Positions 7,867 to 16,348 of a DNA stretch of 32,072 bases are shown here, piece by piece (the first letter of the stretch is position 1; each line of letters starts with the position of its first letter). Source of the stretch: Winogradskyella sp. (GTDB lineage Bacteria > Bacteroidota > Bacteroidia > Flavobacteriales > Flavobacteriaceae); NCBI GenBank assembly GCA_013002225.1, contig JABDKL010000012.1, positions 1 to 32,072 of the forward strand. The letters run 5' to 3'. The position numbers were made by a program, and so were the translations under genes. The notes under the pieces were generated by a model. The model saw nothing but the letters and a program-made list of their open reading frames with translations, was not told where the DNA came from and searched no databases.

Positions 7867-9900
7867 ATGAAAAAACTATTTATTATCTCCGCTTTTGTAT
7901 TAGGTCTTTTTAATCTCAGTGCTCAAGATTATGATTTTGGTGATGTGTCAAAATCCGAACTTCAGGAAAAATATCATCCTACAGATTCTTCTGCTAACGC
8001 AGCAATATTGTATAGAAATGTAGATATCTCATTTAATTATAGCGAAAATTTAGGTTTTGTACAGCAGAGAGAGGTACATGTGAGACTAAAAATTTATAAT
8101 AAAAATGGCTTCGATTGGGCTAATGAAAAAGTGTATTTATATAAAGGAAACGCTAATATTAGAGAAAACATTAAAGGAATAAAAGGTTTTACATATAACC
8201 TGGAGGGTAATAAAATTAAAAAAGATAAATTAAAAGGAAATGCGGTTTTTGAAGAAGAAGCCTCAGAAATGTACACCGTTAATTCCTTCGTTCTACCCAA
8301 TGTAAAAGAAGGTTCGGTGATAGAGTATACTTATACTGTAACTTCAACATCTCCTTTTATTGATGACCTGGAACTACAATTTAACATACCGGTAAATAAA
8401 TTGGTTGTAAATGTGGCGACACCTCAATTCTATAGATATAATAGATTTTTAAATCCAAAGGCAAAATTTTTGCCTAAAATTAACGAGAGGTCTAATGATA
8501 AACGAATAACAAGTACGACCAGAAACGTGGCAAAATTAGGTAGTGGTCGTGGCGGTGGTTTTCTTTCTTCTAGTTATGATATGAACGATACTGATTACAA
8601 GGAAATAATCCTCTTTCTTGATGAAGAAAATATACCAGCTTTAAAATCAGAATCATTTTCGGGTAACTTAGATAATTATAAAGCGAAACTTAGTTTAGAA
8701 TTATCAGCTATCCTAGATAATCGAAATATTGTAAGAAAATCATTCACTTCTACTTGGGATAAAGTGTCTAAAGCAATATTTGATAATGAAAATTTTGGAG
8801 GACAATTAAATAAACGCAGCTTCTTTAAGGAGGACTTAGAATCCCTATCTTCTGGCGTAGAGGACGATTTTCAGAAAGCATTTTTAGTAGAGAACTTTGT
8901 GAAGTCAAAAGTTAAATGGAATGGGATGTATGGTAAATATGCTCAAAAAGGGATAAGATCTGCATATAAAGAAGGTGAAGGTAATGTTGCCGATGTTAAT
9001 CTGCTGGTAGTCGCAATGCTACGTTCACTTGGCGTAAATGCAAATCCGGTTTTAGTAAGTACCAGAAATAATGGTATTCCTCTATTCCCGACTAGAGATG
9101 GATTTAACTATGTAATCTGTAGCGTAGAAAGTGATGGGGACTATGCCTTAATAGATGCCACAGAACCTTTTAGCACCAATAATGTATTACCACTTCGAGT
9201 GCTTAACTGGAAAGGACGTGTTTTTAAAGAAAACGGCTCGTCGAATTGGGTTAATTTAAAGCCAAATTCAAAATCTTCAGAAAGTACAATGCTTAATGTT
9301 ACACTTAATAATGACTTTACGGCTACTGGTAAAGTAAGACAAAATATTACGACCTACTCAGCACTTAAGTATAGACAGAAGTATACTGGTGTAAGTAAAG
9401 AAGACCATATAAAAGCTCTAGAAGCTGATAAAGGGGACTTAGTAATAAGCGAACTTAAATACGAAAACGACAAGGACATTACGCAATCTGTAAGAGTATC
9501 TTATGACTATAAAATGTCTGATGCTATTGATGAAATAGGAGAAAACATGTATTTTAATCCTATGTTGTTTATGGAGGCAAAGGAAAACCCATTTAAACTC
9601 GATGAACGTAAATATCCTATCGATTTTATTGTACCCTTTAAAGAAAACTACTTGGTTAACATTGCGTTACCAGAAGGCTATACTGTGGCCTCACTGCCAG
9701 AGCCACTGGCAATAGAATTTAAAGGAGGTGAGTCTAAATTTGTGTACTTTGCAAAAGTGAATGGCAAATATTTACAGTTAAAAGTAGAATTAGAGGTCAA
9801 CAATTCATTAATTCAACCTGTTGACTATAAAGATTTTAAAGCCTTTTTTGAAAAAACTGTAGAGAAGCAGGCCGAACAAATAGTCCTTGTAAAAGCATAA
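7867..9900 (+). CDS. Exported DUF3857 / transglutaminase-like protein, triad lost
   Basis: A 677-residue protein with a clear signal peptide (cut after NLSAQ, residue 20). The N-terminal DUF3857 domain (about 45-250) is followed by a transglutaminase-like fold. Where the preceding gene has GDC, this one reads GNVADVNLL (372-380); the His position is Tyr415 (FNYVI); the acidic residue D430 (LIDATEP) is kept. A catalytic thiol is therefore absent, and the protein is more likely a binding or structural paralog. It lies 62 bases after its paralog, probably in one transcript, and two bases before the MazG-like gene. Confidence 0.85.
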   Translation: MKKLFIISAFVLGLFNLSAQDYDFGDVSKSELQEKYHPTDSSANAAILYRNVDISFNYSENLGFVQQREVHVRLKIYNKNGFDWANEKVYLYKGNANIRENIKGIKGFTYNLEGNKIKKDKLKGNAVFEEEASEMYTVNSFVLPNVKEGSVIEYTYTVTSTSPFIDDLELQFNIPVNKLVVNVATPQFYRYNRFLNPKAKFLPKINERSNDKRITSTTRNVAKLGSGRGGGFLSSSYDMNDTDYKEIILFLDEENIPALKSESFSGNLDNYKAKLSLELSAILDNRNIVRKSFTSTWDKVSKAIFDNENFGGQLNKRSFFKEDLESLSSGVEDDFQKAFLVENFVKSKVKWNGMYGKYAQKGIRSAYKEGEGNVADVNLLVVAMLRSLGVNANPVLVSTRNNGIPLFPTRDGFNYVICSVESDGDYALIDATEPFSTNNVLPLRVLNWKGRVFKENGSSNWVNLKPNSKSSESTMLNVTLNNDFTATGKVRQNITTYSALKYRQKYTGVSKEDHIKALEADKGDLVISELKYENDKDITQSVRVSYDYKMSDAIDEIGENMYFNPMLFMEAKENPFKLDERKYPIDFIVPFKENYLVNIALPEGYTVASLPEPLAIEFKGGESKFVYFAKVNGKYLQLKVELEVNNSLIQPVDYKDFKAFFEKTVEKQAEQIVLVKA

Positions 9901-9902
9901 TT

Positions 9903-10229
9903 ATGGATATAAAAAACGCCCAGATAATAGTAGACAATTGGATAAATGAACATGGTGTTCGCTATTTTAATGAATTAACCAATATGGCGCAACTAACAGA
10001 AGAGGTTGGAGAAGTAGCTCGTATTATTGCTCGGCGTTATGGGGAACAAAGTGAAAAGGAAAGCGACAAGAATAAGGATCTTGGAGAAGAATTGGCAGAT
10101 GTTATGTTTGTAGTGTTATGTCTGGCTAATCAAACAGGTATAGATCTGCAAAAAGCTTTTGATAAAAAAATGGAGTTAAAAACAAAACGCGATCACGACA
10201 GACACCATAATAATGAGAAATTAAAGTAG
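9903..10229 (+). CDS. MazG-like nucleotide pyrophosphohydrolase
   Basis: Small all-alpha NTP pyrophosphatase-like protein (108 residues). The metal-binding acidic clusters are visible: EEVGE (about 33-37) and EELADVMF (about 62-69), as in the MazG/dUTPase superfamily. Such proteins cleave (deoxy)NTPs to NMP and pyrophosphate for pool sanitation. This single-domain form is much shorter than E. coli MazG (two domains). It starts two bases after the DUF3857 gene stop; the link is probably transcriptional only. The C-terminus is rich in His and Lys. Substrate is not deducible. Confidence 0.85.
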   Translation: MDIKNAQIIVDNWINEHGVRYFNELTNMAQLTEEVGEVARIIARRYGEQSEKESDKNKDLGEELADVMFVVLCLANQTGIDLQKAFDKKMELKTKRDHDRHHNNEKLK

Positions 10230-10234
10230 TTTTG
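10227..10234 (+). promoter_or_regulatory. -7 box candidate for aroA
   Basis: TAGTTTTG matches TAnnTTTG exactly and overlaps the stop codon of the MazG-like gene, 31 bases before the aroA ATG. No clear -33 TTTG is seen at the expected distance. Confidence 0.35.
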
Positions 10235-10265
10235 TAGCCTAATTTTATTTCAAAGCAATTGCTGC

Positions 10266-11492
10266 ATGGACATTAGTTTCCAAAAATCTAAGGTTATTTC
10301 GGGTAAAACGATTGAAATTACGGGCTCTAAAAGTGAGTCTAATCGCCTACTTTTATTACAGGCCTTGTATCCTCAGCTACGTATTAATAATATATCTAAC
10401 TCAGATGATTCACAGTTAATGCAAAAAGCACTAACCTCGAGTGGAGAGGTCATTGATATTCATCATGCTGGGACAGCAATGCGATTTTTAACCGCTTATT
10501 TTTCGATCCAACAAGACAGGGAGGTAGTGTTAACTGGATCTTCCAGAATGAAGGAACGTCCAATCCAAATACTGGTCGAGGCACTGAGTACATTGGGTGC
10601 TAAAATTTCTTACTTAGAGAATAATGGTTTTCCTCCTCTAAAAATAATAGGGAATAGCCTTACAGAAAAAAAGGTCGCTTTAAAGGCTAATGTGAGCAGT
10701 CAATATATTTCTGCATTACTGCTAATTGCACCTCAACTAAAACACGGTCTCGAGTTAACTTTAGATGGTAATATCACCTCAGTCCCTTATATAAATATGA
10801 CGCTTGCATTACTAAACGAAATTGGTGTAGAAACGCAATTTGATAATAATAGTATAACTGTAAAGCCTTTTAGAGAAACACTTCAAAACATCACCTTAAC
10901 CGTAGAAAGCGACTGGTCTTCAGCTTCGTACTGGTATAGTGTTATAGCATTAAGTGCCGTAGGCACAGAAGTATCCTTAAAATCTTATAAAGAGAATTCA
11001 CTGCAAGGCGATTCTATTTTAGCTAATACCTATAGAGAGTTCGGAGTAGAAACACGGTTCAGTGATAATACAATTACACTTAAAAAAACAAACCAACCTG
11101 AAGATCAAACCATTATTAACTTAGATCTATCTAACGCACCAGATATCGCACAAACAATTGCGGTAACCGCTTTTGGATTAGGATTAAAATGTTTTATGAA
11201 TGGTTTGCATACGCTTAAAATAAAGGAGACCGATAGACTTGTTGCACTTAAAACAGAATTAGAAAAGTTAGGTGCTAAAGTTAATATTACCGATAATTCT
11301 CTTAGACTTTTAAATGATAGTGAAATCAATTCCAATATTACAATTGAAACCTATAATGATCATAGGATGGCAATGGCTTTTGCGCCATTAGCATTAAAAG
11401 TGCCATTAGTTATCAAGGACGCCAACGTTGTTTCGAAGTCATATCCACAATTTTGGGACGATATAGAAAGCGTAGGTTTCAAAATAAAATAA
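10266..11492 (+). CDS. aroA: 3-phosphoshikimate 1-carboxyvinyltransferase (EPSP synthase)
   Basis: Joins shikimate-3-phosphate and PEP to make EPSP, the sixth shikimate step. Landmarks are SKSESNR (21-27), GTAMRF (69-74), RMKERPI (94-100), SDWSSASYW, the APDIAQT segment, KETDR and NDHRMAM near residue 365. At 408 residues it is slightly shorter than the E. coli enzyme (427). The Pro that follows GTAMR in the E. coli enzyme (P101, a known glyphosate-tolerance site) is Phe74 here, and the usual GEPRM loop reads GSSRM. It is separated from the Phe/Tyr operon and not linked to other shikimate genes here. Confidence 0.95.
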   Translation: MDISFQKSKVISGKTIEITGSKSESNRLLLLQALYPQLRINNISNSDDSQLMQKALTSSGEVIDIHHAGTAMRFLTAYFSIQQDREVVLTGSSRMKERPIQILVEALSTLGAKISYLENNGFPPLKIIGNSLTEKKVALKANVSSQYISALLLIAPQLKHGLELTLDGNITSVPYINMTLALLNEIGVETQFDNNSITVKPFRETLQNITLTVESDWSSASYWYSVIALSAVGTEVSLKSYKENSLQGDSILANTYREFGVETRFSDNTITLKKTNQPEDQTIINLDLSNAPDIAQTIAVTAFGLGLKCFMNGLHTLKIKETDRLVALKTELEKLGAKVNITDNSLRLLNDSEINSNITIETYNDHRMAMAFAPLALKVPLVIKDANVVSKSYPQFWDDIESVGFKIK

Positions 11493-11503
11493 ACATCTAT
11501 TTA

Positions 11504-11536
11504 CTTGACAAGGCCTATGTTAGGATTGTATATTTG
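11504..11536 (+). promoter_or_regulatory. Promoter of queA
   Basis: CTTG (11504-11507), 21-base spacer, then a perfect -7 box TATATTTG (11529-11536). A TTGACA at 11505-11510 also resembles a proteobacterial -35, which I take as coincidence. Transcript start is expected near 11542, about 24 bases before the ATG. Confidence 0.6.
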
Positions 11537-11565
11537 CACCTTCTAAAATTAATTAAAATTCACAC

Positions 11566-12615
11566 ATGAAATTATCACACTTTAGCTTTGACCTACCAGA
11601 TGAATTATTAGCCGAACATCCTGCAGAACACAGGGACGAAGCAAGATTAATGGTTCTTGATAGGGAAAAACAAACTATAGAGCATAAAATGTTTAAAGAT
11701 GTCATCGATTATTTTGATGAAGGTGACGTGATGATTTTAAATAATACAAAGGTATTTCCGGCAAGACTATATGGTAACAAGGAAAAGACAGGAGCACGTA
11801 TCGAAGTATTCTTATTACGCGAACTCAACCAGGATCAACGCTTGTGGGATGTTCTTGTAGATCCTGCCCGAAAAATAAGAATCGGAAATAAATTATACTT
11901 TGGTGAAGACGAAACGTTGGTAGCAGAGGTTATTGATAATACCACCTCTAGAGGACGTACTCTACGTTTTTTATATGATGGATCTTATCATGATTTTAGA
12001 ACAAAATTAACGGAGTTGGGAGAAACGCCTTTGCCAAAATACATTAAGCGAGATGTAGAACCAGAAGATGAAGAGCGTTACCAAACCATATTTGCTAAAA
12101 ATGAAGGTGCTGTTGCAGCTCCAACTGCAGGATTACATTTTTCTAAACACCTATTAAAACGTTTAGAGATTAAAGGTGTAGAGATGGCTGAGGTAACTCT
12201 GCATGTAGGATTAGGAACATTTAATCCTGTGGAGGTCGAAGATTTATCTAAGCATAAGATGGATAGCGAAGAAATAGTTATCACAGAGAAAGCTGCAAAT
12301 ACTGTAAATAAAGGGATTGAAGAACGCAGAAGAGTTTGTGCTGTTGGTACAACATCTATGCGTACAATTGAAAGTTCAGTGTCTTCTAACGGGAGATTAA
12401 ATGCTTATGATGGATGGACAAATAAATTTATATTCCCTCCTTACGATTTTAGTATTGCCAATTGTATGATTACAAATTTTCATACGCCTAAGTCTACTTT
12501 ATTAATGATGACCTCTGCTTTTGCAGGTCATGACTTTATGAAAAAGGCTTATGAAGAAGCTGTAAAAGAAAAATATAAATTCTACTCTTATGGTGATGCT
12601 ATGCTTATCATCTAA
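11566..12615 (+). CDS. queA: S-adenosylmethionine:tRNA ribosyltransferase-isomerase
   Basis: Transfers the ribosyl moiety of SAM to preQ1-modified tRNA to form epoxyqueuosine at the wobble position. The 349-residue protein is full-length and collinear with the family: start [31 protein letters not shown] near residue 58, PLPKYI near 145, [10 protein letters not shown] near 185, HVGLGTF near 213, [11 protein letters not shown] near 264, and [11 protein letters not shown] near the C-terminus. It has its own promoter and its own terminator, so it is probably monocistronic. Confidence 0.97.
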   Translation: MKLSHFSFDLPDELLAEHPAEHRDEARLMVLDREKQTIEHKMFKDVIDYFDEGDVMILNNTKVFPARLYGNKEKTGARIEVFLLRELNQDQRLWDVLVDPARKIRIGNKLYFGEDETLVAEVIDNTTSRGRTLRFLYDGSYHDFRTKLTELGETPLPKYIKRDVEPEDEERYQTIFAKNEGAVAAPTAGLHFSKHLLKRLEIKGVEMAEVTLHVGLGTFNPVEVEDLSKHKMDSEEIVITEKAANTVNKGIEERRRVCAVGTTSMRTIESSVSSNGRLNAYDGWTNKFIFPPYDFSIANCMITNFHTPKSTLLMMTSAFAGHDFMKKAYEEAVKEKYKFYSYGDAMLII

Positions 12616-12636
12616 TTAGGAATTATTAATTGATAC

Positions 12637-12663
12637 AAAGCCTCTTAATTGAGGCTTTTTTTT
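12637..12663 (+). terminator. Intrinsic terminator after queA
   Basis: AAAGCCTC (12637-12644), loop TTAATT, GAGGCTTT (12651-12658), within a nine-base T-run (12655 onwards is C then T). Confidence 0.88.
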
Positions 12664-12692
12664 ATGTATTCACTAGCCTTAAACATTTTAAG

Positions 12693-12700
12693 TACTTTTG
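12693..12700 (+). promoter_or_regulatory. -7 box of rlmN
   Basis: TACTTTTG is a perfect TAnnTTTG. It ends six bases before the ATG at 12707, which would put the transcript start on or beside the start codon. No good -33 TTTG is visible. The TTG at 12698, which could extend the frame by three codons, is part of this box and is rejected as a start. Confidence 0.5.
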
Positions 12701-12706
12701 CAAAGA

Positions 12707-13747
12707 ATGGAAGTTAAGAAAAAAGACATACGCGCATTAACTAAAGACCAATTAAGAGAGTTCTTCACAACACAAGGAGATAAAGCTTTTAGAGGTAATC
12801 AGGTTTACGAATGGTTATGGCAAAAATCTGCTCATAGTTTTGAAGATATGACCAACATTTCTTTAGAAACGCGCCAGATGCTAAAGGATAATTTTGTGAT
12901 CAACCATATTAAGGTAGATCAAATGCAACGCAGTACGGACGGAACGATTAAAAACGCTGTAAGACTCCATGACGACTTAATAGTAGAGTCGGTTTTAATA
13001 CCTACGGCTACGCGGACTACAGCCTGTGTGTCTTCTCAGGTAGGTTGTAGTTTAGATTGTAAGTTTTGTGCTACAGCACGATTAAAACGGATGCGAAATC
13101 TTAATCCGGACGAAATTTATGATCAGGTGGTTGCTATCGATAATGAAAGTCGCTTATATCACAATAGACCTTTGAGTAATATCGTATTTATGGGAATGGG
13201 AGAACCACTCATGAATTATAATAATGTGCTAAAAGCTATTGATAAAATAACGTCTCCGGAAGGATTAGGTATGTCCCCAAAACGTATTGTTGTCTCTACA
13301 TCGGGAGTGCCAAAAATGATTAAGAAAATGGCAGACGATGATGTTAAGTTTAAGTTGGCCGTATCACTTCATTCTGCAATAGATGAGGTGCGTACTTCCA
13401 TTATGCCTTTCAATACCACATTTCCTTTGGCAGATTTAAGAGAAGCATTACAATACTGGTATGCTAAAACTAAAAACAGGATAACTTATGAATATGTTAT
13501 TTGGGATGGTATTAATGATAAACAAAAGGATGTAGATGCATTAGTAGACTTTTGCAAGTTTGCACCAAGTAAAGTAAATCTTATAGAATATAATCCTATT
13601 GATGATGGCCAATTTCAGCAGGCAGACTCAAGGGCTATAGATATGTATGTAAAAACGCTTGAGGCGAACAATATTACTGTGACGGTAAGACGTAGTCGAG
13701 GTAAGGACATTGATGCCGCCTGTGGCCAATTAGCAAATAAGAGTTAA
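12707..13747 (+). CDS. rlmN: 23S rRNA (adenine2503-C2)/tRNA methyltransferase RlmN
   Basis: Radical-SAM enzyme that methylates A2503 of 23S rRNA and A37 of some tRNAs. The 346-residue protein from ATG 12707 carries the radical-SAM triad C114, C118, C121 (GCSLDCKFC), the GMGEPL motif near residue 165, and the C-terminal catalytic Cys339 in AACGQLANKS, which forms the methyl-Cys partner. An alternative TTG start three codons upstream falls in the -7 box. Monocistronic between two terminators. Confidence 0.96.
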   Translation: MEVKKKDIRALTKDQLREFFTTQGDKAFRGNQVYEWLWQKSAHSFEDMTNISLETRQMLKDNFVINHIKVDQMQRSTDGTIKNAVRLHDDLIVESVLIPTATRTTACVSSQVGCSLDCKFCATARLKRMRNLNPDEIYDQVVAIDNESRLYHNRPLSNIVFMGMGEPLMNYNNVLKAIDKITSPEGLGMSPKRIVVSTSGVPKMIKKMADDDVKFKLAVSLHSAIDEVRTSIMPFNTTFPLADLREALQYWYAKTKNRITYEYVIWDGINDKQKDVDALVDFCKFAPSKVNLIEYNPIDDGQFQQADSRAIDMYVKTLEANNITVTVRRSRGKDIDAACGQLANKS

Positions 13748-13749
13748 AA

Positions 13750-13776
13750 AAAAAGCGGCTTTTTAGCCGCTTTTTG
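13750..13776 (+). terminator. Intrinsic terminator after rlmN
   Basis: AAAAAGCGGCT (13750-13760), loop TTTT, AGCCGCTTTTT (13765-13775): an 11-bp perfect stem with T on one side and A on the other. Confidence 0.92.
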
Positions 13777-13814
13777 TTCTAGTCATTGTTAGAGCCTAAA
13801 ATATCAATTTTCAA

Positions 13815-13845
13815 TAATTTTGGTAAGTCTTTATTCGTAATTTTG
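13815..13845 (+). promoter_or_regulatory. Duplicated -7 boxes before the prenyltransferase gene
   Basis: TAATTTTG occurs twice, at 13815-13822 and 13838-13845, each a perfect TAnnTTTG. Neither has an ideal -33 at 19-21 bases. The second is 18 bases before the ATG at 13864. Confidence 0.45.
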
Positions 13846-13863
13846 CATTGCTTCATGGCATAA

Positions 13864-14841
13864 ATGAAAATAACAGAACAAATAAAACAGCCCATTGCTT
13901 ACGAAATGGAACTTTTCGAACAAAAGTTTCAGCTTTCTATGGCAAGTAAGGTTGCTCTTCTCAATAGAATTACACATTACATAGTAAATCGTAAAGGCAA
14001 ACAAATGCGTCCAATGTTTGTCTTCTTAGTGGCTAAAATGATGAATAATGGTGAGGTTAGTGAACGAACCTACAGAGGAGCATCTGTTATAGAATTAATC
14101 CATACAGCTACCTTAGTTCACGACGATGTTGTAGACGATAGCAATAGAAGACGCGGATTCTTTTCTATTAATGCACTTTGGAAAAATAAAATTGCGGTAC
14201 TAATAGGGGATTATCTGTTGTCAAAAGGCCTTCTAATGTCCATCGATAATAATGATTTTGATCTACTTAAAATTATTTCAGTTGCTGTAAGAGAAATGAG
14301 TGAGGGCGAATTACTTCAAATTGAAAAAGCCAGGCAACTAGATATCACTGAAGCTATTTATTATGATATTATTAGACAAAAGACGGCAACTCTAATTGCC
14401 GCCTGTTGTAGTTTAGGAGCAGCTTCTGTTAAACCTAATTCAAAAGAAGTAGAAACAATGCGAAAATTTGGAGAACTCATAGGAATGGCTTTTCAGATCA
14501 AAGATGATCTATTCGATTATGGAGAAGAGGCTATAGGAAAACCAACAGGAATAGATATTAAAGAACAGAAAATGACTTTACCTTTAATTTATGTATTAAA
14601 TAACTGTTCCAAAAAAGAAAAATCATGGCTTATTAACTCTGTAAAAAACCATAATAAGGACAAAAAACGAGTTAAGGAAGTTATTGCATTTGTAAAGGCT
14701 AATAATGGTTTAGATTACGCAATATCCCAAATGAAAGCTTTTCAGGAAGAAGCCTTAAACTTATTACTACCTTATCCCGAATCACCATACAAATCTTCAT
14801 TAAAACTTATGGTTGATTATGTTATTGACAGAAAAAAGTAA
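13864..14841 (+). CDS. Trans-polyprenyl diphosphate synthase
   Basis: Condenses isopentenyl diphosphate units on an allylic primer to make a long-chain prenyl diphosphate, most likely for the menaquinone side chain. The first Asp-rich motif is DDVVDD (87-92) and the second is KDDLFD (213-218), with KGKQMRP (44-50) binding IPP. Length 325 fits octaprenyl/heptaprenyl-type synthases (IspB/HepB class) rather than FPP synthase, and residues just before the first Asp motif are small, which also fits long chains. Product length cannot be read exactly. Confidence 0.9.
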   Translation: MKITEQIKQPIAYEMELFEQKFQLSMASKVALLNRITHYIVNRKGKQMRPMFVFLVAKMMNNGEVSERTYRGASVIELIHTATLVHDDVVDDSNRRRGFFSINALWKNKIAVLIGDYLLSKGLLMSIDNNDFDLLKIISVAVREMSEGELLQIEKARQLDITEAIYYDIIRQKTATLIAACCSLGAASVKPNSKEVETMRKFGELIGMAFQIKDDLFDYGEEAIGKPTGIDIKEQKMTLPLIYVLNNCSKKEKSWLINSVKNHNKDKKRVKEVIAFVKANNGLDYAISQMKAFQEEALNLLLPYPESPYKSSLKLMVDYVIDRKK

Positions 14842-14900
14842 AGTGTAATAAGCACTTGGTCAATAGAATACATATTATTTTTAATTTTTTAAATGATCCA

Positions 14901-14927
14901 GGCAACCCTTGGTAACAAAATTGCGTC
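14901..14927 (+). promoter_or_regulatory. ECF-type promoter of the sigma factor gene
   Basis: GGCAACC (14901-14907), 16-base spacer, CGTC (14924-14927), 34 bases upstream of the ATG at 14962. An AAC element at -35 and a CGTC element at -10 is the general form recognised by many ECF sigma factors and differs from the TAnnTTTG boxes elsewhere in the window. This suggests autoregulation. An imperfect inverted repeat (ATTGC-GTCT / AGAC-GT-GCAAT, 14920-14947) overlaps the -10. Confidence 0.6.
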
Positions 14928-14961
14928 TTTATAAATAGACGTGCAATCGTAATTGATGTAA

Positions 14962-15525
14962 ATGAAAGTTATCCAGCTTCATAAGAACGAATCAAAACTT
15001 ATACAAAGAGCAGCGAAACATAATCGCGAAGCACAGCATCTGTTGTACGAGTTACATGCACCAAAAATGCTGAGTGTTTGTAGATATTATATTAAGGATG
15101 TTCATCAGGCAGAAGAAGTAATGTTGAATGGATTTTTTAAAGTATTCAAAAATTTGAAATCGTTTAGAAGCGAAGGTAGTTTTGAAGGTTGGATAAGACG
15201 AATAATGGTTAGAGAGGCAATATCATATTTAAGACAAAAAATGTCTATTGAATTTGCAACTGAAACAGCATTCTTGGACCAAGATTACTCTAATAATATC
15301 AAATCAAACATTGAAGTTGCAGAAATACAGCAACTTATAGACAGCTTGCCGGAAGGGTACAAAATGGTATTTGTGATGTATGCTATGGAAGGTTATAAAC
15401 ATCATGAAATAGCAGAGCTTCTTAATATTTCTGAAGGCACTTCAAAATCTCAATTATTTAAAGCTCGAAAAATGCTTCAAGGAATGATAAATGAATTAAA
15501 TAATAATAGTTATGGCACCAAATAA
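14962..15525 (+). CDS. ECF-family RNA polymerase sigma factor
   Basis: Alternative sigma factor of 187 residues with region 2 (about 25-95, including FEGWIRRIMVREAISYLR) and region 4 (about 120-178, with an HTH around HEIAELLNISEGTSKSQLFKARK). No sigma-1.1 or region 3, as expected for ECF types. Its 3' end overlaps the next gene by 14 bases (ATG at 15512 within the last codons), which signals translational coupling to a membrane protein that looks like its anti-sigma factor. The promoter upstream looks ECF-specific, so positive autoregulation is likely. The inducing signal is unknown. Confidence 0.93.
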   Translation: MKVIQLHKNESKLIQRAAKHNREAQHLLYELHAPKMLSVCRYYIKDVHQAEEVMLNGFFKVFKNLKSFRSEGSFEGWIRRIMVREAISYLRQKMSIEFATETAFLDQDYSNNIKSNIEVAEIQQLIDSLPEGYKMVFVMYAMEGYKHHEIAELLNISEGTSKSQLFKARKMLQGMINELNNNSYGTK

Positions 15526-16297
15526 ATTTGAGGAGCAAATAAAAGAGAAGTTGGAGCAGCGATCATTGACTCCATCAACAGAAGGTTGGTCTAAACTATC
15601 CGAACGTTTGGACAAAGAAAACAAAAGCTCAAAAAACGCTATGTATTGGTGGCTTGGAATTGCTGCAGGTTTAGTGATTTTTTTGGCCGTATCGCTTCAA
15701 TTTTTCAATAATGATAATTCAGAATCTGTAATGCCGCAAATAGTAAACGAGCAGAAGGAGGAAGTGAAACAAGAAGAGCCTCAAACGGAAATCCATACGA
15801 TTAAGATCAATGATTTGGCAATAGAAGATGATAAAGTTGAAGGCGAAAAAGAAAAAGCCAAGAGCATAAACAAAAGCAATATTCAACCTTACAAAAATGT
15901 CTCTGAACAACTGCAAGAAAAGAAAATCCAAGTCGCCGAAATTAATAAATCGATTAAAGAAAAAACGAAACCAAAAAATAGCGAAGCGTCTAATGATATA
16001 ATGCAAGAAAAAGCCAATACGCTATTAATGAAAGATGCAATGACAACAACAATGCAAGATTTAAAGACTCAAAATTCACAAGTGACGAACAGAGAAATAG
16101 ATTCGTTATTAAAAGTGGCGAACAAGGAACTTTTGAAAATTAAACTGCAAAAGGAAACCACCAAAATGGTAGAAGCCGAAGCGCTTTTGCGAAGTGTCGA
16201 AGATGATATGGGACAATCCTTTAGAAGCAAGGTTTTCGAAGCCTTAAAAGATAGTTACGAATCTGTAAAAACAGCTGTTGCAGAGCGCAATAACTAG
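15512..16297 (+). CDS. Putative membrane-anchored anti-sigma factor
   Basis: 261 residues with no strong family recognised. Residues 1-43 are charged and would be cytoplasmic. One transmembrane helix spans about 44-65 (from YWWLGIAAG into LAVSLQF). The rest (66-261) is Lys/Glu/Gln-rich, probably coiled-coil or disordered, and would face the periplasm. Overlap with the sigma gene, single-pass topology and short cytoplasmic part fit an anti-sigma factor, but no zinc-binding or named anti-sigma motif is visible; function is inferred from context. Lys/Glu content is unusually high compared with neighbouring proteins. Confidence 0.6.
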   Translation: MAPNKFEEQIKEKLEQRSLTPSTEGWSKLSERLDKENKSSKNAMYWWLGIAAGLVIFLAVSLQFFNNDNSESVMPQIVNEQKEEVKQEEPQTEIHTIKINDLAIEDDKVEGEKEKAKSINKSNIQPYKNVSEQLQEKKIQVAEINKSIKEKTKPKNSEASNDIMQEKANTLLMKDAMTTTMQDLKTQNSQVTNREIDSLLKVANKELLKIKLQKETTKMVEAEALLRSVEDDMGQSFRSKVFEALKDSYESVKTAVAERNN

Positions 16298-16348
16298 AAC
16301 GCAACATCAATCGAAATATAAAAATAAATCATTAAAAAACGAACAGTT

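Noticed and set aside
11505-11534. TTGACA-N18-TATATT, a proteobacterial-style promoter before queA
   Set aside because: The same bases fit the Bacteroidota consensus with a perfect TATATTTG, which is the expected form in this genome.
15719-16006. 95-codon minus-strand frame opposite the putative anti-sigma gene
   Set aside because: Very Phe/Tyr/Arg-rich product that merely mirrors the Lys/Glu-rich codons on the other strand.
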